A stretch of 64,000 nt of DNA. Source: Streptomyces sp. AC550_RSS872. Lineage in GTDB: Bacteria; Actinomycetota; Actinomycetes; Streptomycetales; Streptomycetaceae. The stretch is taken from assembly GCF_019049285.1 (NCBI RefSeq), contig NZ_JAGMUL010000198.1, positions 153,486 to 217,485 of the forward strand, given 5' to 3'. Positions 1-8,665 of the stretch are shown here, in pieces. Positions within the stretch are counted from its first letter, which is position 1. Each line of letters starts with the position of its first letter. Both the position numbers and the translations under genes were made by a program. A model generated the notes under the pieces. It was given only the letters and a program-made list of their open reading frames with translations, did no database searches and was not told where the DNA came from.

Positions 1-389
1 GCTCCCTGCCGCAGGCCACCCGGCTGCGCGCCGACCTCGTCCGTGCCCTGGACGGCTCCCTGGACATCGCGGGCCGCCTCGCCGAGCGGGACGCGGCCTA
101 TCCGCGCCGCCGGGGTGTCGTGCCCCCGCCGCCGAGGGTGTCGGTCCATCCGGCCGCGTCCCGGCTGGCCACGGTGATCGAGGTCCGTGCCCAGGACGCT
201 CCGGGGCTGCTGTTCCGGATCGGGCGGGCGCTGGAGGACGCGGCGGTGCGGATGCGCAGTGCGCATGTCAGCACGCTGGGTGCCAACGCCGTCGACGCGT
301 TCTATGTCACAGGGCCCGAGGGAGCGCCGCTGCCCAGCGAGGAGGCGGCCGCCGTGGCCCGCAAGGTGGAGGAGACCTTGCGGGGCTGA
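1..389 (+). CDS. glnD: [Protein-PII] uridylyltransferase GlnD, C-terminal part (cut by window edge)
   Basis: Only the last 129 codons are present; the reading frame is open from the first bases of the window to the TGA at 387-389. The final ~80 residues read as an ACT domain (ATVIEVRAQDAPGLLFRIG, then SAHVSTLGANAVDAFYVT), the usual C-terminal glutamine-sensing domain of GlnD. GlnD modifies the PII protein GlnK in response to nitrogen status; in Streptomyces it is an adenylyltransferase-type enzyme encoded in an amtB-glnK-glnD operon. ffh follows 106 bases downstream, which is the expected Streptomyces order and supports the name. The nucleotidyltransferase and HD domains would lie outside the window. 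Confidence 0.85.
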   Translation, partial: SLPQATRLRADLVRALDGSLDIAGRLAERDAAYPRRRGVVPPPPRVSVHPAASRLATVIEVRAQDAPGLLFRIGRALEDAAVRMRSAHVSTLGANAVDAFYVTGPEGAPLPSEEAAAVARKVEETLRG

Positions 390-495
390 GACCCTGTTCA
401 AAGCCTCTGAACCGAGGGATCCCGGCAACCTGCGCGGCCGGGATACCCTGGAGGGCGATTCCCAGCTGCCACCGACCCCGAGGACCGCGAGCGCC

Positions 496-2049
496 GTGTT
501 CGATACTCTCTCCGATCGCCTCTCAGCCACTTTCAAGAACCTGCGCGGCAAGGGACGGCTCTCCGAGGCGGACATCGACGCCACAGCGCGCGAGATCCGT
601 ATCGCACTCCTCGAAGCGGACGTGGCGCTGCCTGTCGTCCGGACGTTCATCAAGAACGTCAAGGAGCGTGCCCTCGGCGCCGAGGTCTCCAAGGCGCTGA
701 ACCCGGCCCAGCAGGTCCTGAAGATCGTCAACGACGAGCTCGTGACCATCCTCGGCGGCGAGACCCGCCGCCTGCGCTTCGCCAAGCAGCCGCCCACCGT
801 GATCATGCTGGCGGGTCTCCAGGGTGCCGGTAAGACCACCCTCGCCGGCAAGCTCGGCCGCTGGCTGAAGGAGCAGGGCCACTCGCCGCTGCTCGTCGCG
901 GCCGACCTCCAGCGTCCCAACGCCGTGAACCAGCTGAGCGTCGTCGCCGAGCGCGCGGGCGTGGCCGTATACGCGCCCGAGCCGGGCAACGGCGTCGGTG
1001 ACCCCGTCAAGGTCGCCAAGGACTCCATCGAGCACGCCAAGGCCAAGGTTCACGACATCGTGATCGTGGACACCGCCGGCCGTCTGGGTATCGACCAGGA
1101 GATGATGCAGCAGGCCGCGGACATCCGCGACGCCGTCTCCCCGGACGAGATCCTCTTCGTCGTCGACGCGATGATCGGTCAGGACGCGGTCAACACCGCG
1201 GAGGCCTTCCGCGACGGTGTCGGCTTCGACGGCGTGGTGCTCTCCAAGCTCGACGGTGACGCCCGCGGTGGTGCGGCCCTGTCGATCCGGCAGATCACCG
1301 GCAAGCCGATCATGTTCGCGTCGAACGGCGAGAAGCTCGACGACTTCGACGCCTTCCACCCGGACCGGATGGCCTCCCGCATCCTCGACATGGGTGACCT
1401 GCTCACCCTGATCGAGCAGGCGGAGAAGACCTTCGACCAGGCCGAGGCCGAGAAGATGGCCTCCAAGCTGGCGTCGAAGAAGGGCCAGGACTTCACCCTG
1501 GACGACTTCCTGTCCCAGATGGAGCAGGTCAGGAAGATGGGCAGCATCAGCAAGCTGCTCGGCATGCTCCCGGGCATGGGCCAGATCAAGGACCAGATCA
1601 ACAACCTCGACGAGCGCGACGTGGACCGCACGGCCGCGATCATCAAGTCGATGACCCCGGCCGAGCGCCAGGAGCCGACGATCATCAACGGCTCGCGGCG
1701 CGCCCGTATCGCCCGCGGTTCCGGTGTCGAGGTCAGCGCGGTCAAGAACCTCGTCGAGCGGTTCTTCGAGGCCCGCAAGATGATGTCCCGCATGGCCCAG
1801 GGCGGCGGCATGCCCGGTATGCCGGGGATGCCGGGCATGGGCGGCGGTCCCGGCCGTACGAAGAAGCAGCCGAAGAAGGCCAAGGGCAAGCAGCGCTCCG
1901 GCAACCCGATGAAGCGCAAGCAGCAGGAGCAGGAGGAGGCCGCCCGCAGGGCCGCCGCCGCTCAGGCCGGAGGCGCCTTCGGAGTGCCGGGCCAGCAGGC
2001 CGGGCAGGACTTCGAGCTGCCGGACGAGTTCAAGAAGTTCATGGGCTGA
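496..2049 (+). CDS. ffh: Signal recognition particle protein Ffh
   Basis: SRP54-family GTPase, 517 residues, that binds signal peptides through 4.5S RNA and delivers nascent membrane proteins to FtsY. The NG domain shows the P-loop GLQGAGKTT at about residue 107, DTAGR at about 192 and SKLDGDARGG. The C-terminal M domain is methionine-rich, with a short MPG repeat near residue 440 and a basic tail (KKQPKKAKGKQ). I chose the GTG at 496 (then FDTLSDRLSATFKNLRGKG), the conserved Ffh N-terminus; the frame stays open upstream but that part does not resemble Ffh. A strong hairpin follows directly, so the gene is probably transcribed alone or with glnD. Confidence 0.97.
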   Translation: MFDTLSDRLSATFKNLRGKGRLSEADIDATAREIRIALLEADVALPVVRTFIKNVKERALGAEVSKALNPAQQVLKIVNDELVTILGGETRRLRFAKQPPTVIMLAGLQGAGKTTLAGKLGRWLKEQGHSPLLVAADLQRPNAVNQLSVVAERAGVAVYAPEPGNGVGDPVKVAKDSIEHAKAKVHDIVIVDTAGRLGIDQEMMQQAADIRDAVSPDEILFVVDAMIGQDAVNTAEAFRDGVGFDGVVLSKLDGDARGGAALSIRQITGKPIMFASNGEKLDDFDAFHPDRMASRILDMGDLLTLIEQAEKTFDQAEAEKMASKLASKKGQDFTLDDFLSQMEQVRKMGSISKLLGMLPGMGQIKDQINNLDERDVDRTAAIIKSMTPAERQEPTIINGSRRARIARGSGVEVSAVKNLVERFFEARKMMSRMAQGGGMPGMPGMPGMGGGPGRTKKQPKKAKGKQRSGNPMKRKQQEQEEAARRAAAAQAGGAFGVPGQQAGQDFELPDEFKKFMG

Positions 2050-2098
2050 CCCGAGAGCCCAAGGAGCTCAAGGGCCGGCAGTCCATCGCGTACGTCAA

Positions 2099-2130
2099 TG
2101 AGGGCGCCCTTCCGGAGGGGGGCGCCCTCA
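2099..2130 (+). terminator. Terminator hairpin after ffh
   Basis: Perfect 11-bp stem (TGAGGGCGCCC pairing with GGGCGCCCTCA) around a 10-base loop, 50 bases after the ffh stop codon. There is no T-tract, as is common for Streptomyces terminators. Confidence 0.8.
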
Positions 2131-2169
2131 GCGCATGCCAGGGCCCGGCATCTGCCGTAACGTCCAGAT

Positions 2170-4107
2170 ATGAGCAATGCCGCGCCACCACGCAAGGCCC
2201 CTGACCAGCCGTGGCGCACCGAGGGCACACCGGACGAGCCGCCCGGGCGGCCCCGTGGCCGACGGATGCGCGGTCGCTGGTGGAGCCTGTTCCTCACCGC
2301 GGTGATCGTGTTCCTTCTCGCCTATGTCGGGCTGACGTACCTCGACCGGGGCAACGAGCCGACGATCTCCTACACGGAGTTCAGCAGACAGGTCGACGCC
2401 GGCAACATCGACAAGATCTACTCCAAGGGCGACGCGATCCAGGGTGAGCTCAAGAGCGCCCGGGACAACCCCGAGGGCGACGGCGACTACACCCGGTTCA
2501 AGACCCAGCGGCCGGCCTTCGCGGACGACGACCTCTGGCAGCAACTGGACCGCCACGACGTGACCGTGACCGCCCAGCCGGTCGTACGGGAGCGTGGTGT
2601 CCTGTCCAACCTGCTGTTCTCCCTGATCCCGATCGTGCTCCTGCTCGCCGTCTGGATCTTCGTCGCCCGGCGGATGGGCGCAGGGCTCGGCGGCGCGGGC
2701 GGCATGCTCGGCCGAAAGGCACCGCCCAAGCCGGTCGAGCTCCAGCCCGGCAAGCAGCGCACGACGTTCGCCGACGTGGCCGGCATCGACGAGGTCAAGG
2801 GCGAGCTGGACGACGTCGTCGACTTCCTGGAGCATCCCGACGCCTACCGCAGAATGGGCGCCAAGATGCCGCGCGGCGTGCTGCTCGCCGGCTCGCCCGG
2901 CACCGGCAAGACCCTGCTGGCCCGAGCGGTCGCGGGCGAGGCGGACGTGCCGTTCTTCTCCGCCTCCGCCTCCGAGTTCATCGAGATGATCGTCGGCGTT
3001 GGCGCCTCCCGCGTCCGGGAGCTGTTCGCCGAGGCCCGCAAAGTGGCACCCTCGATCATCTTCATCGACGAGATCGACACCATCGGACGGGCACGCGGGG
3101 GCGGCGCCTCGGTGAGCGGCCACGACGAGCGCGAGCAGACGCTCAACCAGATCCTCACCGAGATGGACGGTTTCTCCGGCTCGGAGGGCGTGATCGTCAT
3201 CGCGGCCACGAACCGCGCCGACATCCTGGACCCGGCCCTGACCCGCCCCGGCCGCTTCGACCGGGTCGTCAACGTCTCCCCGCCGGACCGCGGCGGCCGC
3301 GAGGCCATCCTGCGCATCCACACCCGCGCGATCCCGCTCGCCGAGGACGTGGACCTCACCCAGGTGGCCCGCACGACCCCGGGCATGACAGGTGCGGATC
3401 TGGCCAATCTCGCCAACGAGGCCGCCCTGCTCGCGGTCAAGCGCAAACAGGACCAGGTGACAGGCGCGGACCTGTCCGAGGCGCTGGAGAAGGTGCAGCT
3501 GGGCGCCGAGCGCACCCTGGTCATGCCCGAGGAGGACCGCCGGCGCACCGCGTACCACGAGAGCGGACACGCCCTCCTCGGCATGCTCCAGCCGGGCGCC
3601 GACCCCGTACGCAAGATCACCATCGTGCCGCGCGGCCGGGCCCTCGGCGTGACGATGTCGACCCCCGAGGTCGAGCGGTACGCACACTCCGAGGGCTATC
3701 TGCGCGGCCGCATCATCGGCGCCCTCGGCGGCATGGCCGCGGAACAGGTGGTGTACGGCGTCGTCACCACCGGCGCCGAGAACGACCTCGAGCAGGTCAG
3801 CAACATCGCGCGCGCCATGGTCGCCCGCTGGGGCATGAGCGAGCGGGTGGGCCGGCTGTCCGCCCTGCCCAGCGACACCCAGCAGGCGTACGGGCTCGCG
3901 GCCGCCCCGCAGACCCTCGACGTGATCGACGCCGAGATGCGCCGGATCGTCGACGAGTGCTACGAGGAGGCCTGCCGCAAACTCCAGGACCACCGGGGGC
4001 AGTTGAACGCCCTGGCGGAAGCGCTGCTGGAGAACGAGACGCTGGAGGAGGCGGACGCGTACCGGATCGCGGGGATCACGCGGCTGACGAAGGGCGACGC
4101 CCAGTAG
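2170..4107 (+). CDS. ftsH: ATP-dependent zinc metalloprotease FtsH (second-type paralogue)
   Basis: Membrane-anchored AAA+ protease of 645 residues. Order: cytoplasmic N-terminus, membrane segment at about 38-58, an extracytoplasmic region, a second membrane segment at about 142-165, an AAA domain with Walker A GSPGTGKT (~240) and Walker B IIFIDEID, an SRH-like motif (TNRADILDPALTRPGRFDR), then the M41 protease domain with the zinc site HESGH at 463-467. All catalytic residues are visible. It degrades misfolded or regulatory membrane proteins. It is likely a second FtsH, because the canonical actinobacterial ftsH normally sits with hpt/folE/folP and is longer at the C-terminus. The ATG at 2170 lacks a Shine-Dalgarno, and TAACGT lies 6 bases upstream, so the mRNA may be leaderless. 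Confidence 0.9.
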   Translation: MSNAAPPRKAPDQPWRTEGTPDEPPGRPRGRRMRGRWWSLFLTAVIVFLLAYVGLTYLDRGNEPTISYTEFSRQVDAGNIDKIYSKGDAIQGELKSARDNPEGDGDYTRFKTQRPAFADDDLWQQLDRHDVTVTAQPVVRERGVLSNLLFSLIPIVLLLAVWIFVARRMGAGLGGAGGMLGRKAPPKPVELQPGKQRTTFADVAGIDEVKGELDDVVDFLEHPDAYRRMGAKMPRGVLLAGSPGTGKTLLARAVAGEADVPFFSASASEFIEMIVGVGASRVRELFAEARKVAPSIIFIDEIDTIGRARGGGASVSGHDEREQTLNQILTEMDGFSGSEGVIVIAATNRADILDPALTRPGRFDRVVNVSPPDRGGREAILRIHTRAIPLAEDVDLTQVARTTPGMTGADLANLANEAALLAVKRKQDQVTGADLSEALEKVQLGAERTLVMPEEDRRRTAYHESGHALLGMLQPGADPVRKITIVPRGRALGVTMSTPEVERYAHSEGYLRGRIIGALGGMAAEQVVYGVVTTGAENDLEQVSNIARAMVARWGMSERVGRLSALPSDTQQAYGLAAAPQTLDVIDAEMRRIVDECYEEACRKLQDHRGQLNALAEALLENETLEEADAYRIAGITRLTKGDAQ

Positions 4108-4171
4108 GGCGGCAGCCTGTACGACGACGCCCCGCAGGGCGGCGCTCGGCCCTGTCGGCCGTCCCCCTGGC

Positions 4172-5029
4172 TCAGGGCACCCGGGCGATCAGGTACCGGA
4201 ACACGTTGGGCATCCACACCGTCCCGTCCGGTCGCAGGTGCGGATGCAGGGCCTCCGCCACCTCCTTGTCGACCTGGGCCTGATCGGTCGCCGTGATCGC
4301 CGCGTCGAACAACCCCGTCGACAGCAGCCCCCGTACGGCACTGTCCACGTCCGCGTACCCGAACGGGCACGCCACCCGCCCCGAGCCGTCGGGCCTGAGC
4401 CCCGCGCGCTGGGCGACCTCCTCCAGGTCGTCGCGCAGGGCGGGACGCCAACTGCCCGTACTGCGCAGGGGATCGGCCAGCTTCGTGGCGACCCGCAGCA
4501 CGGACGACGTGGCGCACCGCTCCGGCGGACCCCAGCCGGCCAGCACCACGGGCGCCCCCCGCTCGGCGAGCGGTGTCGCGGCCGCGAGCGCCTCGCCGAG
4601 CCCGTCCGAGTCACCCGCGAGGCACCCGATGGGCTCGAACGCGGTCACCAGCGTGTACGCGGGCGCCTCGGAGCCGGCCGTGTCACCGGGCGAGCCGTCG
4701 ACGAGCCGCGTGTCGGCACGCGTGCGTGTGTCCCACCCCTGTGGCGTCAGCCGCCGCCGGGCCAGGGCCAGTCGTTCGGGGGAGGAGGACTCGACCCCGG
4801 TGACCGCCGCGCCTCTGGACGCCGCCATCAGCAGGGCGAGCCCGCTGCCGCAGCCGAGTCCCAGCAGCCGGGTCCCCGGGCCCACTTCCACTCGCTCGTA
4901 GACGGCCTCGTAGAGCGGAACCAGCATCCGCTCCTGGATCTCGGACCAGTCACGCGCGCGTGCACACAGGTCCACACGGGCTGCCGCGCCCGCGTGAGGC
5001 AGGTGCTGCCGCACGAGCGTAGGTGTCAT
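4172..5029 (-). CDS. SAM-dependent methyltransferase, class I
   Basis: A 285-residue protein with methyltransferase motif I near residue 57 (LGLGCGSGLALLMA), followed by an acidic residue at the end of the next strand (VTGVESS), the usual SAM-binding arrangement. The rest of the core is divergent (VTAFEPIGCLAGDSDGL, then PVVLAGWGPPERC), resembling ubiE-like or small-molecule methyltransferases. The substrate cannot be told from sequence. It converges on ftsH with a 64-base gap and is divergent from the prolyl-tRNA synthetase gene. A functional link to that neighbour is possible but unproven. Confidence 0.75.
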   Translation of the reverse strand: MTPTLVRQHLPHAGAAARVDLCARARDWSEIQERMLVPLYEAVYERVEVGPGTRLLGLGCGSGLALLMAASRGAAVTGVESSSPERLALARRRLTPQGWDTRTRADTRLVDGSPGDTAGSEAPAYTLVTAFEPIGCLAGDSDGLGEALAAATPLAERGAPVVLAGWGPPERCATSSVLRVATKLADPLRSTGSWRPALRDDLEEVAQRAGLRPDGSGRVACPFGYADVDSAVRGLLSTGLFDAAITATDQAQVDKEVAEALHPHLRPDGTVWMPNVFRYLIARVP

Positions 5030-5189
5030 CTAAAGCGCCCCAATCCGCAGAGAGTTGCCTCTGTGTCCGATTCCGTGGCCCCCGTGACATGCGCTCACAT
5101 CCCCACGTATGCCAGGAAACTCCGCACCCGACGTCGCGTCCAGGGGTCGCGGAGCCCTGCTTGAGGCTTCCCTGTGTCCGTGGCCAAAA

Positions 5190-5220
5190 TTCACATTCCG
5201 GCAACGTGGGCCCGTACCAT
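5190..5220 (+). promoter_or_regulatory. Candidate proS promoter, leaderless start
   Basis: TTCACA at 5190-5195 and TACCAT at 5215-5220 lie 19 bases apart. The -10-like hexamer ends 6 bases before the proS ATG, and no purine-rich Shine-Dalgarno is present, so transcription may begin at the start codon. The spacer is longer than ideal. Confidence 0.4.
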
Positions 5221-5226
5221 CGCGCC

Positions 5227-6642
5227 ATGGCAAAGGCACCCGTTCTGACGCCGCGGGCGGACGACTTCCCGCGCTGGTACCAGGATCTGATCACCAAGGC
5301 GGAGCTGGCCGACAACGGTCCGGTGCGCGGCACGATGGTCATCCGGCCGTACGGGTACGGGCTGTGGGAGCGGATGCAGGCCGAGATGGACGCCCGGATC
5401 AAGGAGACGGGCACGCAGAACGCGTACTTCCCGCTCCTGATCCCGCAGTCGTATCTCACCCGCGAGGCGGACCACGTCGAGGGCTTCGCGCCGGAACTCG
5501 CGGTCGTCACGCACGGCGGCGGCAAGGAGCTCGAGGAGCCGGCGGTGGTCCGCCCCACCTCCGAGATGATCATCAACGACTACTTCTCGAAGTGGGTGCA
5601 GAGCTACCGCGACCTGCCGCTGCTGATCAACCAGTGGGCGAACGTGGTCCGTTGGGAACTCAGGCCGCGCCTCTTCCTCCGTACGACGGAGTTCCTGTGG
5701 CAGGAGGGCCACACGGCGCACGCCACCTACGAGGACGCCCGCGACTTCGCCGCGCACATCCACCGCGAGGTTTACGAGGACTTCATGGTGAACGTCCTCG
5801 CCATGGACGTCGTCCCCGGCCGCAAGACCGTCAAGGAGCGCTTCGCCGGAGCTGTCAACACCCTCACGCTCGAAGGGATGATGGGCGACGGCAAGGCTCT
5901 CCAGATGGCCACCAGCCATGAGCTGGGCCAGAACTTCGCCAAGGCCTTCAACACCTCGTACCTGTCGAAGGACGGCACCCAGGAACTGGTCTGGCAGACC
6001 TCCTGGGGCTCGACCACCCGCATGATCGGCGCCCTCGTGATGATGCACGGCGACGACAACGGCCTCAGGGTCCCGCCGCGCCTCGCGCGGATCCAGGCCG
6101 TCGTCCTCGCGATCAAGGGCGACGAAGCGGTTCTGGCCAAGGTCCGCGAGATCGGTGATCAGCTTCAGGCGGCCGGTGTCCGCGTCCATGTCGACGACCG
6201 CACCGACACCCCTTTCGGCCGCCGCGCGGTCGACTGGGAGCTCAAGGGCGTGCCCGTCCGCATCGAGGTCGGCCCCCGTGACCTGGAGAACGGCACCGCG
6301 ATGCTGGCCCGCCGCATCCCGGGCGGCAAGGAACCGGTACCTGTCGAGTCCCTCGTACGACTGCTCCCCACGGTCCTCGAAGAGGACCAGGCGCTGCTGC
6401 TGACCCAGTCCCGCGCCCGTCGTGAGTCCCGCACCACCGACGTGACGACGATCGACGAGGCCGTCGAAGCGGCCGTCGCCGGCGGCTGGGCGCGCGTCCC
6501 GTGGGCGACGCTCGGCGAAGAAGGCGAGGCCAGGCTGGCCGAGCACGCGGTGACCGTACGGTGTCTGGTCGCCGAGGACGGGTCGGTGCCGGACGCCGAC
6601 GACACGCCCGGTAACGTCGCGGTCGTGGCGCGCGCTTACTGA
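5227..6642 (+). CDS. proS: Prolyl-tRNA synthetase, archaeal/eukaryal type
   Basis: Class II aminoacyl-tRNA synthetase, 471 residues, charging tRNA-Pro. It has the compact archaeal/eukaryal architecture: catalytic core, anticodon-binding domain and a C-terminal zinc-like domain, with no bacterial INS editing insertion. Motif 2 (RWELRPRLFLRTTEFLWQEGH) lies at about 142-162 and motif 3 (GSTTRMIGALVMMHGD) at about 261, with R265. The HGDDNGLRVPPRLA stretch matches the eukaryal-type enzyme. The anticodon-binding domain starts near 295 (IQAVVLAIKG). I chose the ATG at 5227 because the family begins near the residues for FPRWYQDLITKAEL; the frame is open upstream but reads as noise. Most Streptomyces carry a longer bacterial-type ProRS elsewhere, so this may be a second copy. 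Confidence 0.93.
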   Translation: MAKAPVLTPRADDFPRWYQDLITKAELADNGPVRGTMVIRPYGYGLWERMQAEMDARIKETGTQNAYFPLLIPQSYLTREADHVEGFAPELAVVTHGGGKELEEPAVVRPTSEMIINDYFSKWVQSYRDLPLLINQWANVVRWELRPRLFLRTTEFLWQEGHTAHATYEDARDFAAHIHREVYEDFMVNVLAMDVVPGRKTVKERFAGAVNTLTLEGMMGDGKALQMATSHELGQNFAKAFNTSYLSKDGTQELVWQTSWGSTTRMIGALVMMHGDDNGLRVPPRLARIQAVVLAIKGDEAVLAKVREIGDQLQAAGVRVHVDDRTDTPFGRRAVDWELKGVPVRIEVGPRDLENGTAMLARRIPGGKEPVPVESLVRLLPTVLEEDQALLLTQSRARRESRTTDVTTIDEAVEAAVAGGWARVPWATLGEEGEARLAEHAVTVRCLVAEDGSVPDADDTPGNVAVVARAY

Positions 6643-6869
6643 GCCGACGCCCGTGGGGAACGAGAGCGACCGAATCGCCTCTTGCGCATCCGCGAACCAC
6701 AGTCGCACCGGCGCGTGGACGGGGCGTACGCGCCGGCGCGTACGTCAGACTACGCACCGGTTGGGCATGAGCTGTGAGGCTTCTCCGCAGATCGGCGCAC
6801 CCGCCCTCGTCGTGGCGCATCATTCGCAACTGACGGGTACGTGCAAATTATTTGGGATGGCCCGGAATC

Positions 6870-6896
6870 GGAACACAGCGGCACTCCGGCTCGTTG
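6870..6896 (+). promoter_or_regulatory. ECF-sigma-like promoter for the HExxH protein
   Basis: GGAAC at 6870-6874, a 17-base spacer, then CGTTG from 6892, the layout of Streptomyces sigma-E-class (ECF) promoters. The -10 ends about 7 bases before the GTG start of the next gene, which would give a leaderless transcript. This is a motif match only. Confidence 0.4.
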
Positions 6897-6903
6897 TCAT
6901 TAC

Positions 6904-7500
6904 GTGAGCACGACACAGACACCACCTGTTCTCGCCGCAGAGCTGGCAGAGGCGTGGGCCGACATTCAGCGGTACCACCCCGAGCTGCCGGATCTCGCCG
7001 CGCCAGAGTCCCTGATCGGGGAGTCGTCGTCCGCCTGCGGTCACGAGCTCTCCTTCGAGCGACTGCTTCATGAGGCAGTCCATGGCATCGCCGCCGCGCG
7101 CGGCGTCCGCGACACCTCCCGGGCCGGCCGCTACCACAACCGCAGATTCCTCGCCATCGCCGAGGAGCTGGGCCTGGACCACCCCGAGGAACCGCACCCG
7201 AGCAGCGGTTTCTCCCTGGTCACGCTCAACCCCGAGGCCAAGCGCCGCTACCGCCCGACCATCGAACGCCTCCAGCGCGCCCTGAAGGCCCACATCGCGG
7301 CGACCTCCGCCGACACCAGCAGGACCTTCCGGGGCCCGGCCGCCCGCCACGGCTCCTCCGGTGGCGGCGTCCGCGTCAAGGCGGTCTGCGACTGCGGCCG
7401 TAACGTCCGGGTCGTCCCGTCCGTGCTGGCGCAGGCGCCGATCGTGTGCGGCGGCTGTGGGAAGCCGTTCCGGATTCCCGAGGTGGTCGGAGCGGCGTAG
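6904..7500 (+). CDS. SprT-like zinc metallopeptidase-fold protein with C-terminal zinc ribbon
   Basis: A 198-residue protein with a zinc-protease motif HEAVH at residues 56-60 and a downstream TSRAGRYHNRRF segment that probably supplies further ligands or the substrate groove. The C-terminus is a four-cysteine zinc ribbon (CDCG...CGGCG). The arrangement HExxH plus zinc ribbon recalls SprT/Spartan-like proteins, which act on DNA-protein crosslinks, but similarity outside the motifs is not strong enough to name it. Relatives with the same HEAxH...TSRxGRYHN pattern are also seen on actinobacterial phages and plasmids, which would suggest mobile ancestry. Start chosen at GTG 6904, giving the family-like MSTTQTPPVLAAEL. 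It stands alone between proS and a repeat-bearing gap. Confidence 0.6.
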   Translation: MSTTQTPPVLAAELAEAWADIQRYHPELPDLAAPESLIGESSSACGHELSFERLLHEAVHGIAAARGVRDTSRAGRYHNRRFLAIAEELGLDHPEEPHPSSGFSLVTLNPEAKRRYRPTIERLQRALKAHIAATSADTSRTFRGPAARHGSSGGGVRVKAVCDCGRNVRVVPSVLAQAPIVCGGCGKPFRIPEVVGAA

Positions 7501-7920
7501 CCACGCGAGGCGTCCAGCACCGGCATCTCGTGGCTGCCGGTCGGATCGTACGGCGCGCCGGAACGCGCGGCGCATTGCCTGCGCGTGGCGCCGGGGTGCC
7601 GCTGTCACCCGCGCAGCCTGCGGGCAGTCGTGCCGCTGGGGCGGCACGGGTGGGCGCAGGCGGCACCCCGTAGCGCCGGGCTGCGCGACCCACCTCAAGG
7701 GCACCCCCGACCCGGGCGCCTTTCAGGCATGCCCAGACACACTGCCGCCCCTCGGCTCAGGGCGACCCGCAGGGTATGGCACAATGGCTAGCTGTACTCG
7801 ACAGCCGCACAGGAACCCTCTCGCCTCCGGCTGACGCGTCCATCGGGCACTCGGGTACCGCAACCCCACGCGGCATTCTCGCCGTGCCCAACCACGTCAA
7901 ATCCAGGAGAACCCACTCCC
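7501..7920. other. 420-base intergenic region upstream of rpsP
   Basis: No credible gene. It contains a dispersed palindromic repeat (7592-7686). The last 150 bases should hold the rpsP operon promoter and leader (GGTATGGCACAATGGC around 7774-7789) and a Shine-Dalgarno (AGGAG at about 7905). Confidence 0.5.
7592..7686 (+). repeat. Dispersed palindromic intergenic repeat, copy 1
   Basis: Inverted arms CGGGGTGCCGC (7592-7602) and GCGGCACCCCG (7660-7670) flank a core GCGGGCAGTCGTGCCGCTGG. The 70 bases at 7616-7686 recur in the opposite orientation at 20275-20345 with only scattered mismatches. Both copies are intergenic. Confidence 0.75.
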
Positions 7921-8340
7921 GTGGCAGTCAAGATCAAGCTGAAGCGTCTGGGCAAGATCCGTTCGCCTCACTACCGCATCGTCGTCGCCGACTCCCGTAC
8001 CCGTCGTGACGGTCGTGCGATCGAGGAGATCGGCAAGTACCACCCGACGTACAACCCGTCGGTCATCGAGGTCGACGCGGACCGTGTCGCGTACTGGCTG
8101 GGTGTCGGCGCGCAGCCGACCGAGCCCGTGCTCGCCATCCTGAAGAAGACCGGCGACTGGCAGAAGTTCAAGGGCGAGCCCGCCCCGGCGCCCCTGCTCG
8201 TTGCCGAGCCGAAGAAGGCGCGCCCGTCGTTCGAGGCCCTCGGTGGCGACGACGAGGGCAAGGGTGAGGCGATCACCCAGAAGAAGAAGGCTGACAAGAA
8301 GGACGAGGCCGCGGCCGAGTCCGAGTCGACCGAGGCCTGA
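7921..8340 (+). CDS. rpsP: 30S ribosomal protein S16
   Basis: Ribosomal protein of the small subunit, 139 residues with GTG start. The N-terminal ~85 residues are the S16 fold (VKIKLKRLGKIRSPHYRIVV). The acidic/lysine-rich tail after residue 95 is the extension usual in actinobacteria. It heads the rpsP-khpA-rimM-trmD-rplS translation cluster; khpA starts 2 bases after its stop. Confidence 0.98.
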   Translation: MAVKIKLKRLGKIRSPHYRIVVADSRTRRDGRAIEEIGKYHPTYNPSVIEVDADRVAYWLGVGAQPTEPVLAILKKTGDWQKFKGEPAPAPLLVAEPKKARPSFEALGGDDEGKGEAITQKKKADKKDEAAAESESTEA

Positions 8341-8342
8341 GC

Positions 8343-8582
8343 ATGCTCGAGGAGGCTCTCGAGCACCTCGTGAAGGGCATCGTCGACAACCCGGACGATG
8401 TGCAGGTCGCCTCGCGCAACCTGCGCCGCGGACGCGTGCTGGAGGTCCGGGTCCACCCCGACGACCTCGGCAAGGTGATCGGCCGTAACGGCCGCACCGC
8501 ACGCGCTCTGCGCACCGTCGTGGGCGCCATCGGCGGCCGCGGTGTCCGTGTCGACCTCGTCGACGTGGACCACGTCCGCTGA
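8343..8582 (+). CDS. khpA: KH-domain RNA-binding protein KhpA
   Basis: 79-residue single KH-domain protein (motif VIGRNGRTARALRTVV, the GxxG RNA-binding loop being GRNG). KhpA proteins bind RNA broadly, usually as a dimer with KhpB, and affect cell elongation and division in Firmicutes; the role in Streptomyces is not known. Position directly after rpsP and before rimM is conserved across actinobacteria and suggests co-expression with ribosome assembly genes. Confidence 0.92.
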   Translation: MLEEALEHLVKGIVDNPDDVQVASRNLRRGRVLEVRVHPDDLGKVIGRNGRTARALRTVVGAIGGRGVRVDLVDVDHVR

Positions 8583-8665
8583 CGCCGAACGCAGCACCGG
8601 CTCGGGCCGGGGAGGGCCACTGGGCCGTCCCCGGCCCGTAGTCGTACGACAGGAGATGTGAACTC

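Noticed and set aside
2128..3993. A long open frame on the minus strand across ftsH
   Set aside because: It is the antisense shadow of a well-supported AAA+ protease gene. High GC keeps complementary frames open in Streptomyces; the translation lacks any domain.
4238..5164. Plus-strand frame opposite the methyltransferase
   Set aside because: Arginine/proline-rich and without motifs; the minus strand shows SAM-binding motif I.
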